A stretch of DNA of 64,000 nt from Mycobacterium heidelbergense (GTDB lineage: Bacteria > Actinomycetota > Actinomycetes > Mycobacteriales > Mycobacteriaceae), in NCBI RefSeq assembly GCF_010730745.1, contig NZ_AP022615.1, forward strand, positions 4,402,001-4,466,000, written 5' to 3'. A program made the translations under genes and the position numbers. The notes under the pieces are model-generated. The model saw only the letters and a program-made list of their open reading frames with translations, made no database searches and was not told the origin of the DNA. Of this stretch, positions 16,242-24,168 are shown piece by piece (within the stretch, counting starts at the first letter, position 1; every line of letters begins with the position of its first letter).

Positions 16242-17690
16242 TTACAGGCTGATGACCGGTATGCCGTGGCTCGAATTCGCGTGGACCGCAACGGCATCCA
16301 CCCAGTCCGAGGTGGTCTTGACGGCGCGCGCGAACGTCTGGGTCAACACCGCGATGTAGCGATGCACCGACTCACGCGCTTGCGCGTTGTCCGGAAAAGA
16401 GATGGTCACCGTGGTTTTGTCGGCCTGGCGGCTGATCCACATGTTGATCCCGCCGTGCGACAGATCGTCGGCGTAGGTGCCGAAGTTGGTCTGCTCGAAC
16501 AAGGCGGCGGCGGGTATCTTGCGAAGATCCATGAACGACACCATCATTGAGCGAGGCGTGGGCGGCTTGATCCCCAACTGACGCGCCAGCTCGAGCGCTC
16601 GCTCGATGGGTGCGCCGGCAAGGTCCTTGGCGTCGTCGAACGATCTCTGCGCCGCCCGGGCCGCCTCCGAAAACGAGCCGGCGGCGACCGGCACGGTGAC
16701 CGGCACCAGGTTGGCGAACCAACCCACGGTCATCGAGTCGATGCCCGGCGTCCGCGTGTCGTATGGCGCGAAACCGTGATATGTCTCGGTGCCCGTCAGC
16801 TCACGCTCGGCCAGCGCCGCGCACGCCAGAACTCCCCCGCTGAACCGGGCACCGGCGGCGTGGCACGCGGTTTCGAAAGACTCCGTTGCGGCGGCGTCCA
16901 ACAAGTCGGCCGTCACGAAGTCGCCCTTGCTGCTGGCGCCCGTGTCGCCGACCGGAAGCGGGAAGCTCGGCCAGTCGCCGCGGGTGTCGCGCGCGAACTC
17001 GACCCAGCCCCTGATCTCGGGGGAAGACGGGGTCAAGGCCGCCGCCTTCTGGTGCTGCCGCGCGGCGTAGCTGCGGTAGCTCGCGACCTGCCGGGGGATG
17101 GCGGGCGCGCCCAGGGCCTGCGACAGGTGCTGGTACGTCAGGTGGATCTCGAAGAAGATCAGGCCGGCCGACATGCCGTCGATGTGGAGGTGGTCGACGC
17201 TGGCGTAGAACGTGAAGGAGTCTGTGCGCTGGACGATGCCGAACGTGAAGCAATCCCACTCCAGCGTCTCCGGCGTCGCCGTCAAGGCATGCGCGCGTAT
17301 TTGTTCGGTGTTCATGTAGCCGAACTCGGTGGGAACAAAATCGATGGCTTCGGGGTCGTCGATCGCCCGGCGGACAAAGGCGCCGTTGTCGAATTCGAAC
17401 CAATCGTGGTAGGCGTCGTGGCGGCGGACATGCGCATTGATCGTCGCCGTCATCGCCGGAATGTCACACACGCCGGGAATATCCCAGGCCACGACCATCA
17501 GCCGGGGTAGCTGCTTGCCCATCGCTTGGCACTCGCGGGCCGCCCGGAGGTGCCGGGCCCGCTGGTAACTCGGTGCTAGATCGCTTTTCGGCGCGTTCCG
17601 CGCGGTCTCGCGGGCCGCGGGCGAGGCCATCCATGTGGTAACTGGACCGTCGGCCGGCTGCCATCCGTTAATGCTTCCCAGTGCGACCAT
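16242..17690 (-). CDS. PapA-like acyltransferase (PapA1/A2/A3 group)
   Basis: The 482-residue protein has the layout of the mycobacterial polyketide-associated acyltransferases. The N-terminal WQPADGPVTTWMASPAA segment resembles the leader of PapA1/PapA2/PapA3. The active-site signature is HLHIDGMS (H-x-x-x-D-G, about residues 178-185), and the C-terminal half has GWFANLVPVTVPV and a floor-loop-like INMWISRQ. Known relatives acylate trehalose for sulfolipid and di- or polyacyltrehalose, next to mmpL8 or mmpL10. The local mmpL fits that pattern, but no polyketide synthase gene lies in the window. It is the first gene of a probable papA-acyltransferase-acyltransferase operon, with the duplicated regulatory element upstream. 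Confidence 0.85.
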   Translation of the reverse strand: MVALGSINGWQPADGPVTTWMASPAARETARNAPKSDLAPSYQRARHLRAARECQAMGKQLPRLMVVAWDIPGVCDIPAMTATINAHVRRHDAYHDWFEFDNGAFVRRAIDDPEAIDFVPTEFGYMNTEQIRAHALTATPETLEWDCFTFGIVQRTDSFTFYASVDHLHIDGMSAGLIFFEIHLTYQHLSQALGAPAIPRQVASYRSYAARQHQKAAALTPSSPEIRGWVEFARDTRGDWPSFPLPVGDTGASSKGDFVTADLLDAAATESFETACHAAGARFSGGVLACAALAERELTGTETYHGFAPYDTRTPGIDSMTVGWFANLVPVTVPVAAGSFSEAARAAQRSFDDAKDLAGAPIERALELARQLGIKPPTPRSMMVSFMDLRKIPAAALFEQTNFGTYADDLSHGGINMWISRQADKTTVTISFPDNAQARESVHRYIAVLTQTFARAVKTTSDWVDAVAVHANSSHGIPVISL

Positions 17691-17762
17691 TTTCCCCGTC
17701 CTCGTCTGTGCGATGCCGCGGTTTTCCGGCGCGGCGCGCGGGCGGGCTATTCGATGGCTATT

Positions 17763-17934
17763 CGCGAATGTCTTTCGCGCTAGCGTGAATTGGCCTTTGC
17801 GCTGCGTTCGTGCGGTGTATTCGGCTATTTGCTGAAACCGAACCTACGGCGCGGTGGCACCGGTGTCGCGCTTGTGGGCGATAGTCGGTATAAGCGACGA
17901 TTGCGCGGTTTTGCGCATTGTGCTCGCGCCAGGT
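17763..17934 (-). promoter_or_regulatory. Regulatory region upstream of papA-like gene, copy of the mmpL element
   Basis: This is the counterpart of 13300-13446: CGCGAA-N5-TTCGCG at 17763-17779 and the 97-base block at 17837-17934. On the minus strand the block contains TTATACC, a possible -10. It also occupies the divergent gap (17691-18040, 350 bases) between the papA-like gene and the PE-like gene, so it could act on both. Nothing else is recognisable in that gap except a ribosome binding site before 18041. Confidence 0.65.
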
Positions 17935-18040
17935 TGGTGCGGCGAGGCCCGCCGATCGGCCCTTAGAATTGGGTCAACGTCCAGCGCGGCGGGACCCGGG
18001 GTGACATCCCGGGGGACGGCGGTACAGGAGCAGTCTGCAC

Positions 18041-18670
18041 ATGGAATCGATGTCCATTGATCCGGCCGTCGTCGCCATCGGGTCGCGATTGGTTGATGCC
18101 GCGAGCCGCGGCCTGGGCTCCGGCGCCGCCGCGCTGCCCTCGCTGACCGCGTTGGCGCCGGCCGGGGCCGAAGAGGTCTCGATGCAGGCGGCGACGGCGT
18201 TCGCGGCGGAGGCCGAGGCGATTCTGGCGCTGAACACCGCCGCGCAGGAGGAGCTTGCCCGGGCGGGCGCGGCGGTGGCGGACATCGCCCGGATGTACTC
18301 GCAGGTCGACGGCGAGGCCGCCGGCGCGTTGATGGCGGGCGGCGGCCGATTCGCCGGCCAGGCGTTCGCGGGTGGAGTGGCGAACGCCGGAGGACTGTTG
18401 CGCGCGGAGGCGCTGCCCGGGGTAGCCGGATCGGCCGCCCGCACGCCGCTGATGGCCAACCTGGTCGAGGGCGTCGCGGCCAACCCTTCGACCACGGTGC
18501 CGGCCGCCGCGAACGCCGCGTCGACCGCGCTGAGCGCGGGCACCGCCCCGTTAAGTTCGATCGGCTCGATGGCGTCAACGGGAACCACCGGACCGGGGCT
18601 CACGTCGCTCGACCGGGAGGAAGAGGGCGATGAACCCGCCGAGGGGCAGCCGGGCGAGCGCCTGCTGTAG
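18041..18670 (+). CDS. PE-like type VII secretion substrate
   Basis: The first 100 or so residues form a PE-like helical hairpin: PAVVAIGSRLVD, then a helix rich in Ala with EEVSMQAATAFAAEAEAIL, and a second helix ending in ARMYSQVD. The Tyr-x-x-x-Asp in that last motif is the general ESX secretion signal. The remaining 100 residues are Ala/Gly/Thr-rich with an acidic, charged tail (LDREEEGDEPAEG). An AGGAG about 13 bases before the ATG at 18041 supports this start; an in-frame ATG lies at 18050. Unlike many PE genes it has no adjacent PPE or Esx partner. It should be exported through an ESX system; its role is unknown. Confidence 0.75.
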   Translation: MESMSIDPAVVAIGSRLVDAASRGLGSGAAALPSLTALAPAGAEEVSMQAATAFAAEAEAILALNTAAQEELARAGAAVADIARMYSQVDGEAAGALMAGGGRFAGQAFAGGVANAGGLLRAEALPGVAGSAARTPLMANLVEGVAANPSTTVPAAANAASTALSAGTAPLSSIGSMASTGTTGPGLTSLDREEEGDEPAEGQPGERLL

Positions 18671-18684
18671 GCGCCACCGCGATT

Positions 18685-18743
18685 TTGACTCTGCGCTGAC
18701 CAGGCACCCTACTCGCACTTTTGCCTGGTGGCCGCAGAGTCAA
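18685..18743. terminator. Nested palindrome at a convergent junction
   Basis: Outer arms TTGACTCTGCG (18685-18695) and CGCAGAGTCAA (18733-18743) enclose inner arms CCAGGCA (18700-18706) and TGCCTGG (18722-18728). The structure fills the 98-base gap between the convergent PE-like and flavin-monooxygenase genes. A bidirectional terminator is the simplest reading. Confidence 0.6.
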
Positions 18744-18768
18744 CAAGCCGCCCGGCGGAGAAGCTGGC

Positions 18769-19953
18769 TCACAGCCCCGGCTGGTCCTCGATGATGCCCA
18801 GCCATATCTGCGCGACGTCGATGGCCACCTTCTCGCTGATGAAGGCGTGCTGTGTCCCGGTGTACATGTCGCGGAAGGCCCGCTCCAGGCGGGTGCCCTC
18901 GCGGATCGAGCTGGTTCCCGCGACCAGATGGGCCCACTCGGCGCACGCCCGGGCCGTGTCGGTGGCGTAGACGGCGGCCACCCGCATATCCGCGCGCAGG
19001 GACGGCGTCAGATCTTCCCCGGCGGCGACGGTCACCTCGGCGGTGGTGAACGCGTCGAGCACCAGGAGACGGGCGGCGCGCCAGGCCGCGCGGTGATGCG
19101 CGAGCCCCTTCTGGAACGTCGGGCGGCTGGCTAGCGCTGCCATGTCACTCATCCGGAACTTCGTCGCGGCCAGTTCCTGGACGTCGTCGAGCATGCTCTT
19201 GGCGACGCCCAACGCCCACGACGCGTGACCCGCGGCGGTGACCGGCATCAGGCCCATCCGCGTGGCCGGCGACGTGCCGCGGTGCGGCTCACGAACGAAC
19301 AGCTCGAAGGTGCGGCTAGACGGCACGAACACGTCCTGGGCGCTGTAGTCGTAGGACCCGGTTCCCTTGAGCCCCTGCACGTGCCACCCGTCGTCGAAGC
19401 TGATCTGGTCCCGCGGCACCACGGCGACGCGCATCTCGGGGAAACCCTCACTGATCCAGCGCATCTCGCCGTTGACCATCGGGAAAAACCCGGCCGCGAT
19501 GTATTGCGAGTGGCCGATGCCCGAGCCGAAGTTCCACGACCCGTTCACCACATAACCGCCCTCCACGGCGGTCCCCTGCCCGTTGGGGAAGAACTGGCCG
19601 CCCAGGGTGACGCGGTTGTCGTGCGCCGTGAACACCTCGGCGAAACCCTCGTCGGGCAGGTAGGCCGCGGCGGCGAAGGACGACGGGAGGTTGGCGATTC
19701 CGATCCATCCGAATGAGCCGTCCTGCCAAGCCATTTCGATCCAGGCTTCGATCATCTCGGCGAACGACGGCTCGACACCCCCGGCGACGACGGGGTTGAA
19801 CGCGGACATCAGCCCGGAGGCCCACATCTCGTCGACGATCGCCGGGGTGAGGGTGCGCGCCCGCTCGGATTCGGCGGCTTCGGCCGCGACGAGATCCCGC
19901 ATGCCGCGGGCCAGCGAAACGACCAGGTCATCCGTGTCGGCTAGCGACGTCAT
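18769..19953 (-). CDS. Acyl-CoA dehydrogenase-fold flavin monooxygenase
   Basis: The 394-residue protein has the acyl-CoA dehydrogenase fold, but in the manner of the two-component flavin monooxygenases (HsaA/DszC type). It has an N-terminal helical domain, the central WNFGSGIGHSQYIAAG segment, VQGLKGTGSYDYS (a conserved G-T-G-S/T flavin contact) and a C-terminal helical bundle. It lacks an evident catalytic Glu of true dehydrogenases, though I cannot align it formally. It would need a flavin reductase partner, and none is adjacent. I start at the ATG at 19953 (MTSLADTDD), with GAGGGG upstream; the frame is open to 20304. Confidence 0.75.
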   Translation of the reverse strand: MTSLADTDDLVVSLARGMRDLVAAEAAESERARTLTPAIVDEMWASGLMSAFNPVVAGGVEPSFAEMIEAWIEMAWQDGSFGWIGIANLPSSFAAAAYLPDEGFAEVFTAHDNRVTLGGQFFPNGQGTAVEGGYVVNGSWNFGSGIGHSQYIAAGFFPMVNGEMRWISEGFPEMRVAVVPRDQISFDDGWHVQGLKGTGSYDYSAQDVFVPSSRTFELFVREPHRGTSPATRMGLMPVTAAGHASWALGVAKSMLDDVQELAATKFRMSDMAALASRPTFQKGLAHHRAAWRAARLLVLDAFTTAEVTVAAGEDLTPSLRADMRVAAVYATDTARACAEWAHLVAGTSSIREGTRLERAFRDMYTGTQHAFISEKVAIDVAQIWLGIIEDQPGL

Positions 19954-20091
19954 TGGCGCATTCCCCTCATCGAGTGGCGGATTCGATAACTCTACGGTCG
20001 CGTGCCTCTGGGTGAAGCCGATCGGGCTCCCGGAGCGTCCTTCTCGGTAATGAAGCCCCACCGTTTCGTTTCGAGAGAGGAGAATGGTCTG

Positions 20092-20349
20092 ATGACTCAG
20101 CGCCGCCACGTAATGAGGAAAGTACTGGTCAGCGCCGCCATCGCCGCCGGCTTTTGTGCCGGCGGAGCGGCATCGGCGAGCGCCGACCCGGACGATACCG
20201 AGCCGGATCCCTTCGGCACCCTGTCCTGCGGCTGCCAAGAGGCAGCTCCAGCCGGCAGCCCGGGCCTGAGGGACGAGATAGATCGGGGAATCCGCGAGGG
20301 CCACTCCGCCTGGCTGCCGGGATTACCGCCACCAGGATCCACCGATTGA
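20092..20349 (+). CDS. Small secreted protein
   Basis: The 85-residue product has a clear Sec signal peptide: RRHVMRK, then hydrophobic VLVSAAIAAGFCAGGAA, then a likely cut after SASA. The mature part of about 55 residues is acidic at first (DPDDTEPDP), carries a Cys-Gly-Cys pair in LSCGCQ, and ends Pro-rich. AGAGAGGAGAA provides a strong ribosome binding site before the ATG at 20092. It stands between a divergent monooxygenase gene and a NYN-domain gene. I know small mycobacterial secreted proteins of this type, but no function. Confidence 0.7.
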   Translation: MTQRRHVMRKVLVSAAIAAGFCAGGAASASADPDDTEPDPFGTLSCGCQEAAPAGSPGLRDEIDRGIREGHSAWLPGLPPPGSTD

Positions 20350-20403
20350 GTCGTTCGGGCGGGCGCCTTCTGGGTCGAGTGGCCAGCGCCCTACCGTGTG
20401 TTT

Positions 20404-20781
20404 GTGCGGTGGATCGTCGATGGCATGAACGTGATCGGGAGTCGTCCCGACGGGTGGTGGAAGGACCGCGGCCGCGCCATGGCATCGCTGGTGGAAAGCC
20501 TCGACCGGTGGGCATCAACTCAAGGGGGCCACGTGACCGTGGTGTTCGAGCGGCCGCCGGCAACGGCCCTCACCTCGTCGGTGATCGAGGTCGCGTATGC
20601 GCCCAGGGCGGCCGCGAACTCGGCCGACGACGAGATCGTCCGGCTGGTGCAGGCCAACGCCCGCCCGCACGAAATCCGGGTCGTGACGTCGGACAAAGAA
20701 CTGACCAATCGGGTCGCCGGCCTGGGCGCGGCCGTCCACCCCGCCGCAAGCTTCCGCGACCTGATCGACCCGCGCGGCTGA
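20404..20781 (+). CDS. NYN (YacP-like, PIN-fold) domain protein
   Basis: The 125-residue protein is a single NYN domain. The N-terminal WIVDGMNVIGSRPDGWW holds the first metal-binding Asp and the D-G-x-N-V hallmark. Later come NSADDEIVRLV and VVTSDKELTNRV, with further acidic residues of the PIN-like active site. Relatives act as RNA-cleaving or RNA-binding proteins. A TACCGT hexamer at 20392-20397 lies six bases before the GTG at 20404, which fits a leaderless transcript; a GTG at 20398 is the other candidate. The stop overlaps the ATG of the nitronate monooxygenase gene by one base, so they are coupled. Confidence 0.75.
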   Translation: MRWIVDGMNVIGSRPDGWWKDRGRAMASLVESLDRWASTQGGHVTVVFERPPATALTSSVIEVAYAPRAAANSADDEIVRLVQANARPHEIRVVTSDKELTNRVAGLGAAVHPAASFRDLIDPRG

Positions 20782-21725
20782 TGGCCGGCACCGCGCCCAA
20801 CCGGGTCTGCGAACTCGCGAAGGTCGACATCCCGATCATTCAGGCGCCGATGACCTACATCGCGGGCGCCCAGCTCGCCGCGGCGGTGTCCAACGCCGGC
20901 GCGCTGGGCATCGTCGAGACCACCTCCGAGCAGGGCCGAGCCGACCTGCGGCGCGTGCGCGACCTCACCGACGGTTCCGTCGGCGCGAACATCGCGCTGC
21001 TTTTCAACCGCGACCCGGCCGTCGTGGATCTCCTGGTCGCCAACGGCATTCGTTTCGTGACCACCTCGGCCGGCGACCCGGCGCTGTTCACCGGCCGGCT
21101 GCACGACGCGGGCATCACCGTGTTTCACGTGGTGGGCACCCTGGCCGCGGCCAAGAAGGCCGTCGACGCGGGCGTCGACGGGCTCGTGGTCGAGGGCGTC
21201 GAGGGAGGCGGGTTCAAGAACCGGTTCGGCGCCTCGACGATGGTGCTGCTGCCGTTGGTGGCGGCGCATGTCGAGGTGCCGATCGTGGCGGCGGGAGGCA
21301 TTTGCGACGCGCGGTCCATGGCCGCCGCTTTCGTTCTCGGCGCCGAGGGCGTGCAGATGGGCACGCGGCTGCTCGCCTCGGCGGAGTCGCCGGTGCACAG
21401 CAACCTCAAGCAGGCGGTGGTGCGCGCCGACGAGACGTCGACGGTGCTACTCCCCCTCGACGGTAAGCGGATGATGCGGGTGATCCGCACCTCTGCCGCC
21501 GAAAAACTGGACCGCTCAAGGTCTTTCGAAGAGGGCGGTGAGGCGTTGCAACGCGTGCAGCGACTCTACTTCGACGGCGACATGGACGCCAGCGTCGCCA
21601 ACACCGGCCAGGTGGCCGGCCGGATCGACGACCTCCCGCCGGCCGCCGACATCATCAAACGGATGTGGACCGGGTGCCGCGAGGTGCTGGCCGCCACGGC
21701 GGATCGACTGGGGCCGGCGAGGTAG
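20781..21725 (+). CDS. Nitronate monooxygenase (2-nitropropane dioxygenase family)
   Basis: This is a 314-residue FMN-binding TIM barrel of the NMO family. It opens with VDIPIIQAPMTYIAGAQLAA, has VEGVEGGGFKNRFG (equivalent to the G-x-E-A-G-G-H flavin loop, but without the usual His), and IVAAGGICDARSMAAAFVLG for phosphate binding, followed by GVQMGTRLLAS. Family enzymes oxidise alkyl nitronates such as propionate-3-nitronate, and some members have lost that activity. Because the active-site loop differs from HG in classical members, the substrate is uncertain. It is coupled to the NYN gene by the TGATG overlap. A different family member lies at 52545-53675. Confidence 0.85.
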   Translation: MAGTAPNRVCELAKVDIPIIQAPMTYIAGAQLAAAVSNAGALGIVETTSEQGRADLRRVRDLTDGSVGANIALLFNRDPAVVDLLVANGIRFVTTSAGDPALFTGRLHDAGITVFHVVGTLAAAKKAVDAGVDGLVVEGVEGGGFKNRFGASTMVLLPLVAAHVEVPIVAAGGICDARSMAAAFVLGAEGVQMGTRLLASAESPVHSNLKQAVVRADETSTVLLPLDGKRMMRVIRTSAAEKLDRSRSFEEGGEALQRVQRLYFDGDMDASVANTGQVAGRIDDLPPAADIIKRMWTGCREVLAATADRLGPAR

Positions 21726-21746
21726 GCAATCGCCGTGCGCGCTAGC

Positions 21747-21810
21747 CCGCGAGCGTGCGCAGTTGTACGTCCGCGCGCGGCGTGTCGTGTGCAAACACGC
21801 ACGCTCGCGG
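21747..21810. terminator. Inverted repeat CCGCGAGCGTGCG at a convergent junction
   Basis: CCGCGAGCGTGCG (21747-21759) and its exact complement (21798-21810) flank a 38-base loop. Two further copies of GCGGCTAAGGGGG follow up to 21846. The set lies between the convergent nitronate monooxygenase and tpx genes. A termination role is inferred. Confidence 0.55.
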
Positions 21811-21846
21811 CTAAGGGGGCTCGCGGCTAGAGCGCGGCTAAGGGGG

Positions 21847-22341
21847 TCAGCCCACTGCGGCCAGGGCCGCGTCGTAGTCGGGCTCCTGCGCGATCTCGGG
21901 CACCAGCTCGGTGTACGCGACGTTGCCGTCGGCGCCGACCACCACGACGGCCCGGGCGAGCAGCCCGGCCATCGGGCCGTCGGTGATGCCGACGCCGTAG
22001 TCCTCGCCGAAGCTGTCCCGGAACGCCGACGCCGTTTTGACGTTCTCGATGCCCTCGGCGCCGCAGAATCGCGCCTGCGCGAACGGCAGGTCCTTCGACA
22101 CGCACAGCACGGATGCCCCGCTCGCGGCGGCGCGCTCGTTGAATTTCCGCACGCTCGTCGCGCATACCGGAGTGTCGATGGACGGAAAGATGTTCAACAC
22201 CACGGGCTTACCGCTGAACTGGTCGTCGCTGACCGAACCCAGGTCGGCGCCGGTCAAGGCGAAGGCCGGGGCTTTGGATCCGACGGCAGGAAGCTCGCCG
22301 ACGGTGTTGATCGGATTTCCACGCAAGGTTATCTGTGCCAT
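21847..22341 (-). CDS. tpx: Thiol peroxidase (atypical 2-Cys peroxiredoxin)
   Basis: The 164-residue protein matches bacterial Tpx in length and motifs. It has the peroxidatic Cys near residue 60 in SIDTPVCATSVRKF and the resolving Cys near 93 in ARFCGAEG. The N-terminus MAQITLRGNPINTVGELP and AVVVVGADGNVAYTELV near the end are also typical. It reduces hydrogen and alkyl hydroperoxides in the cytosol with electrons from thioredoxin. The ATG at 22341 is the family start; the frame is open to 22425. From memory, the M. tuberculosis orthologue is Rv1932, and the following genes match Rv1931c-Rv1930c, as in that genome. Confidence 0.95.
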   Translation of the reverse strand: MAQITLRGNPINTVGELPAVGSKAPAFALTGADLGSVSDDQFSGKPVVLNIFPSIDTPVCATSVRKFNERAAASGASVLCVSKDLPFAQARFCGAEGIENVKTASAFRDSFGEDYGVGITDGPMAGLLARAVVVVGADGNVAYTELVPEIAQEPDYDAALAAVG

Positions 22342-22451
22342 GGCCACAGTCTGCCAAGGCCGGCGCGGACGCCTTGGGGCAGGTCGGCATGTCCTAAATC
22401 GTGGGGCCCCCGGCGTAGACGACATGCACCCGTCTGCCCAACACTGAGTTC

Positions 22452-23402
22452 ATGACCCGCAGGGTGGTGATCGTCGGCTTTCCGGGCGTGCAGGCGCTGG
22501 ACGTGGTGGGGCCGCACGACGTGTTTACCAGCGCGTCGCTGCTGACCGGCGGCGGATACGACGTCGTCGTGGCCTCCGCCGGCGGGCGACCGGTGACCAC
22601 CGCCACCGGCCTGGCCTTCGTGGCGTCGCCGCTGCCGGACCCGGGCGACCCGATCGACACCGTCATGCTGCCCGGCGGCGGTGGCGTCGACGCCGCACGG
22701 TCGAATGCCGAGCTGGTGGCCTGGATCCAGGCGGCCACCGGACAAGCCCGCCGCACCGTCACCGTCTGCACGGGGGCGTTCCTCGCCGCCGAAGCGGGGC
22801 TGCTGGACGGCTGCCGGGTGACCACCCACTGGGCCTTCGCCGAGCGTTTGGCCCGCGAGTTCCCTTCCCTCGACGTCGATCCCGACCCGATCTTCGTCCG
22901 CAGCTCCGACACCCTATGGACGGCCGCGGGCGTCACCGCGGGAATCGACCTCGCTCTCTCGCTGGTCGAGGACGACCACGGCACCGAGGTTGCGCAGACG
23001 GTCGCCCGCTGGCTCGTGCTGCATCTGCGCCGCCCCGGTGGGCAGACGCAGTTCGCGGCGCCGGTGTGGATGCCGCGCGCCAAGCGGACGCCGATCCGCC
23101 GGGTGCAGGAGGCCGTCGAGGCCGAACCGGGCGGCCCGCACAGCATCGGCGAGCTGGCCCGCCGGGCGGCGATGAGCCCGCGGCATTTCACGCGGGTGTT
23201 CACCGACGAGGTCGGCGAGGCGCCCGGCCACTACGTGGAACGGATTCGCACGGAAGCCGCGCGCCGGCAGTTGGAGGAGACCGACGACACCGTCGTCGCG
23301 ATCGCGGCGCGGTGCGGCTTCGGCACCGCGGAGACCATGCGGCGCAATTTCATTCGCCGCGTTGGCATTTCGCCGGACCAGTACCGCAAGGCCTTCGCGT
23401 AA
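22452..23402 (+). CDS. GlxA-type regulator: DJ-1/PfpI domain plus AraC DNA-binding domain
   Basis: The 316-residue two-domain protein has residues 1 to about 185 as a DJ-1/PfpI class I amidotransferase-like domain. It contains VVIVGFPGVQALDVVGPHDVF, the nucleophile-elbow Cys in VTVCTGAFLAAEAGLL, and TTHWAF. Residues about 215-315 form an AraC domain: IGELARRAAMSPRHFTRVF as the first helix-turn-helix and AIAARCGFGTAETMRRNF as the second. Members sense a small molecule and regulate catabolic or stress genes. It is divergent from tpx and 18 bases upstream of a separate DJ-1 protein, a likely regulator-enzyme pair conserved in M. tuberculosis (Rv1931c/Rv1930c, from memory). Confidence 0.9.
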   Translation: MTRRVVIVGFPGVQALDVVGPHDVFTSASLLTGGGYDVVVASAGGRPVTTATGLAFVASPLPDPGDPIDTVMLPGGGGVDAARSNAELVAWIQAATGQARRTVTVCTGAFLAAEAGLLDGCRVTTHWAFAERLAREFPSLDVDPDPIFVRSSDTLWTAAGVTAGIDLALSLVEDDHGTEVAQTVARWLVLHLRRPGGQTQFAAPVWMPRAKRTPIRRVQEAVEAEPGGPHSIGELARRAAMSPRHFTRVFTDEVGEAPGHYVERIRTEAARRQLEETDDTVVAIAARCGFGTAETMRRNFIRRVGISPDQYRKAFA

Positions 23403-23420
23403 CCAGAAAGGACGACGCCG

Positions 23421-24158
23421 ATGACCCAGATCGCCTTCGCGGCCTACCCCGGATTCACCGCGCTGGACATGATCGGCCCGTACGAGGTGCTGCGGAACCT
23501 GCCGGGGGCCGAGGTGCGGTTCGTGTGGCACGAACCCGGGCCGATCACCGCCGACTCGGGTGTGCTGGTCATCGGGGCCACCCACTCGCTGGCCGAAACC
23601 CCATCGCCCGACGTGATTCTCGTGCCCGGCGGCCTCTCGACCCTGGTGCACGCGCGCGACGAGACGCTGCTCGAGTGGCTGCGACAGGCCCACCGGACCG
23701 CCACCTGGACGACGTCGGTGTGTTCGGGCTCGGTGATCCTGGCGGCCGCCGGCCTGCTCGAGGGCCGGCGCGCCACGTCGCACTGGCTGACCCTTCCCGC
23801 GCTGAAGGCATTCGGCGCGATCCCGGTCGCCGACGAGCGGGTCGTGCGCGAGGGCGACCTGGTCACGAGCGCGGGCGTGTCCGCCGGGCTCGACCTCGCG
23901 CTGTGGCTGGCCGGGCAGATCGGCGGCGAAGGCCGCGCGAAGGCGATCCAGCTCGCGATCGAATACGACCCGCACCCACCGTTCGACTCCGGCCACATGT
24001 CGAAGGCCTCGGCGGCCACGAAAGCCGCCGCCACGGCGTTGCTTTCCAGGGACGGCGTCACGTCGGCCAATCTGACGGCCACGACCCTGCTCGCCTGGGA
24101 CCAGGCGCTGGCGGCGGTCCGTTCGCGCGGGCGAAATCGCGTGGGCCGCAAGCGCTGA
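23421..24158 (+). CDS. DJ-1/PfpI family protein (isonitrile hydratase-like)
   Basis: This is a stand-alone DJ-1/PfpI domain of 245 residues with IAFAAYPGFTALDMIGPYEVL at the start, LVPGGLSTLV, the elbow Cys in TTSVCSGSVILAAAGLLEG, and RATSHWLTLPAL, where the His partner is expected. The layout resembles InhA-type isonitrile hydratases and related hydratases or glyoxalases more than proteases. The C-terminal 50 residues form an Ala-rich helical tail. It follows the GlxA-type regulator after 18 bases with AGAAAGGACG as ribosome binding site, and is probably its target. The exact reaction cannot be assigned from sequence. Confidence 0.8.
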   Translation: MTQIAFAAYPGFTALDMIGPYEVLRNLPGAEVRFVWHEPGPITADSGVLVIGATHSLAETPSPDVILVPGGLSTLVHARDETLLEWLRQAHRTATWTTSVCSGSVILAAAGLLEGRRATSHWLTLPALKAFGAIPVADERVVREGDLVTSAGVSAGLDLALWLAGQIGGEGRAKAIQLAIEYDPHPPFDSGHMSKASAATKAAATALLSRDGVTSANLTATTLLAWDQALAAVRSRGRNRVGRKR

Positions 24159-24168
24159 CGCCCCGGGG

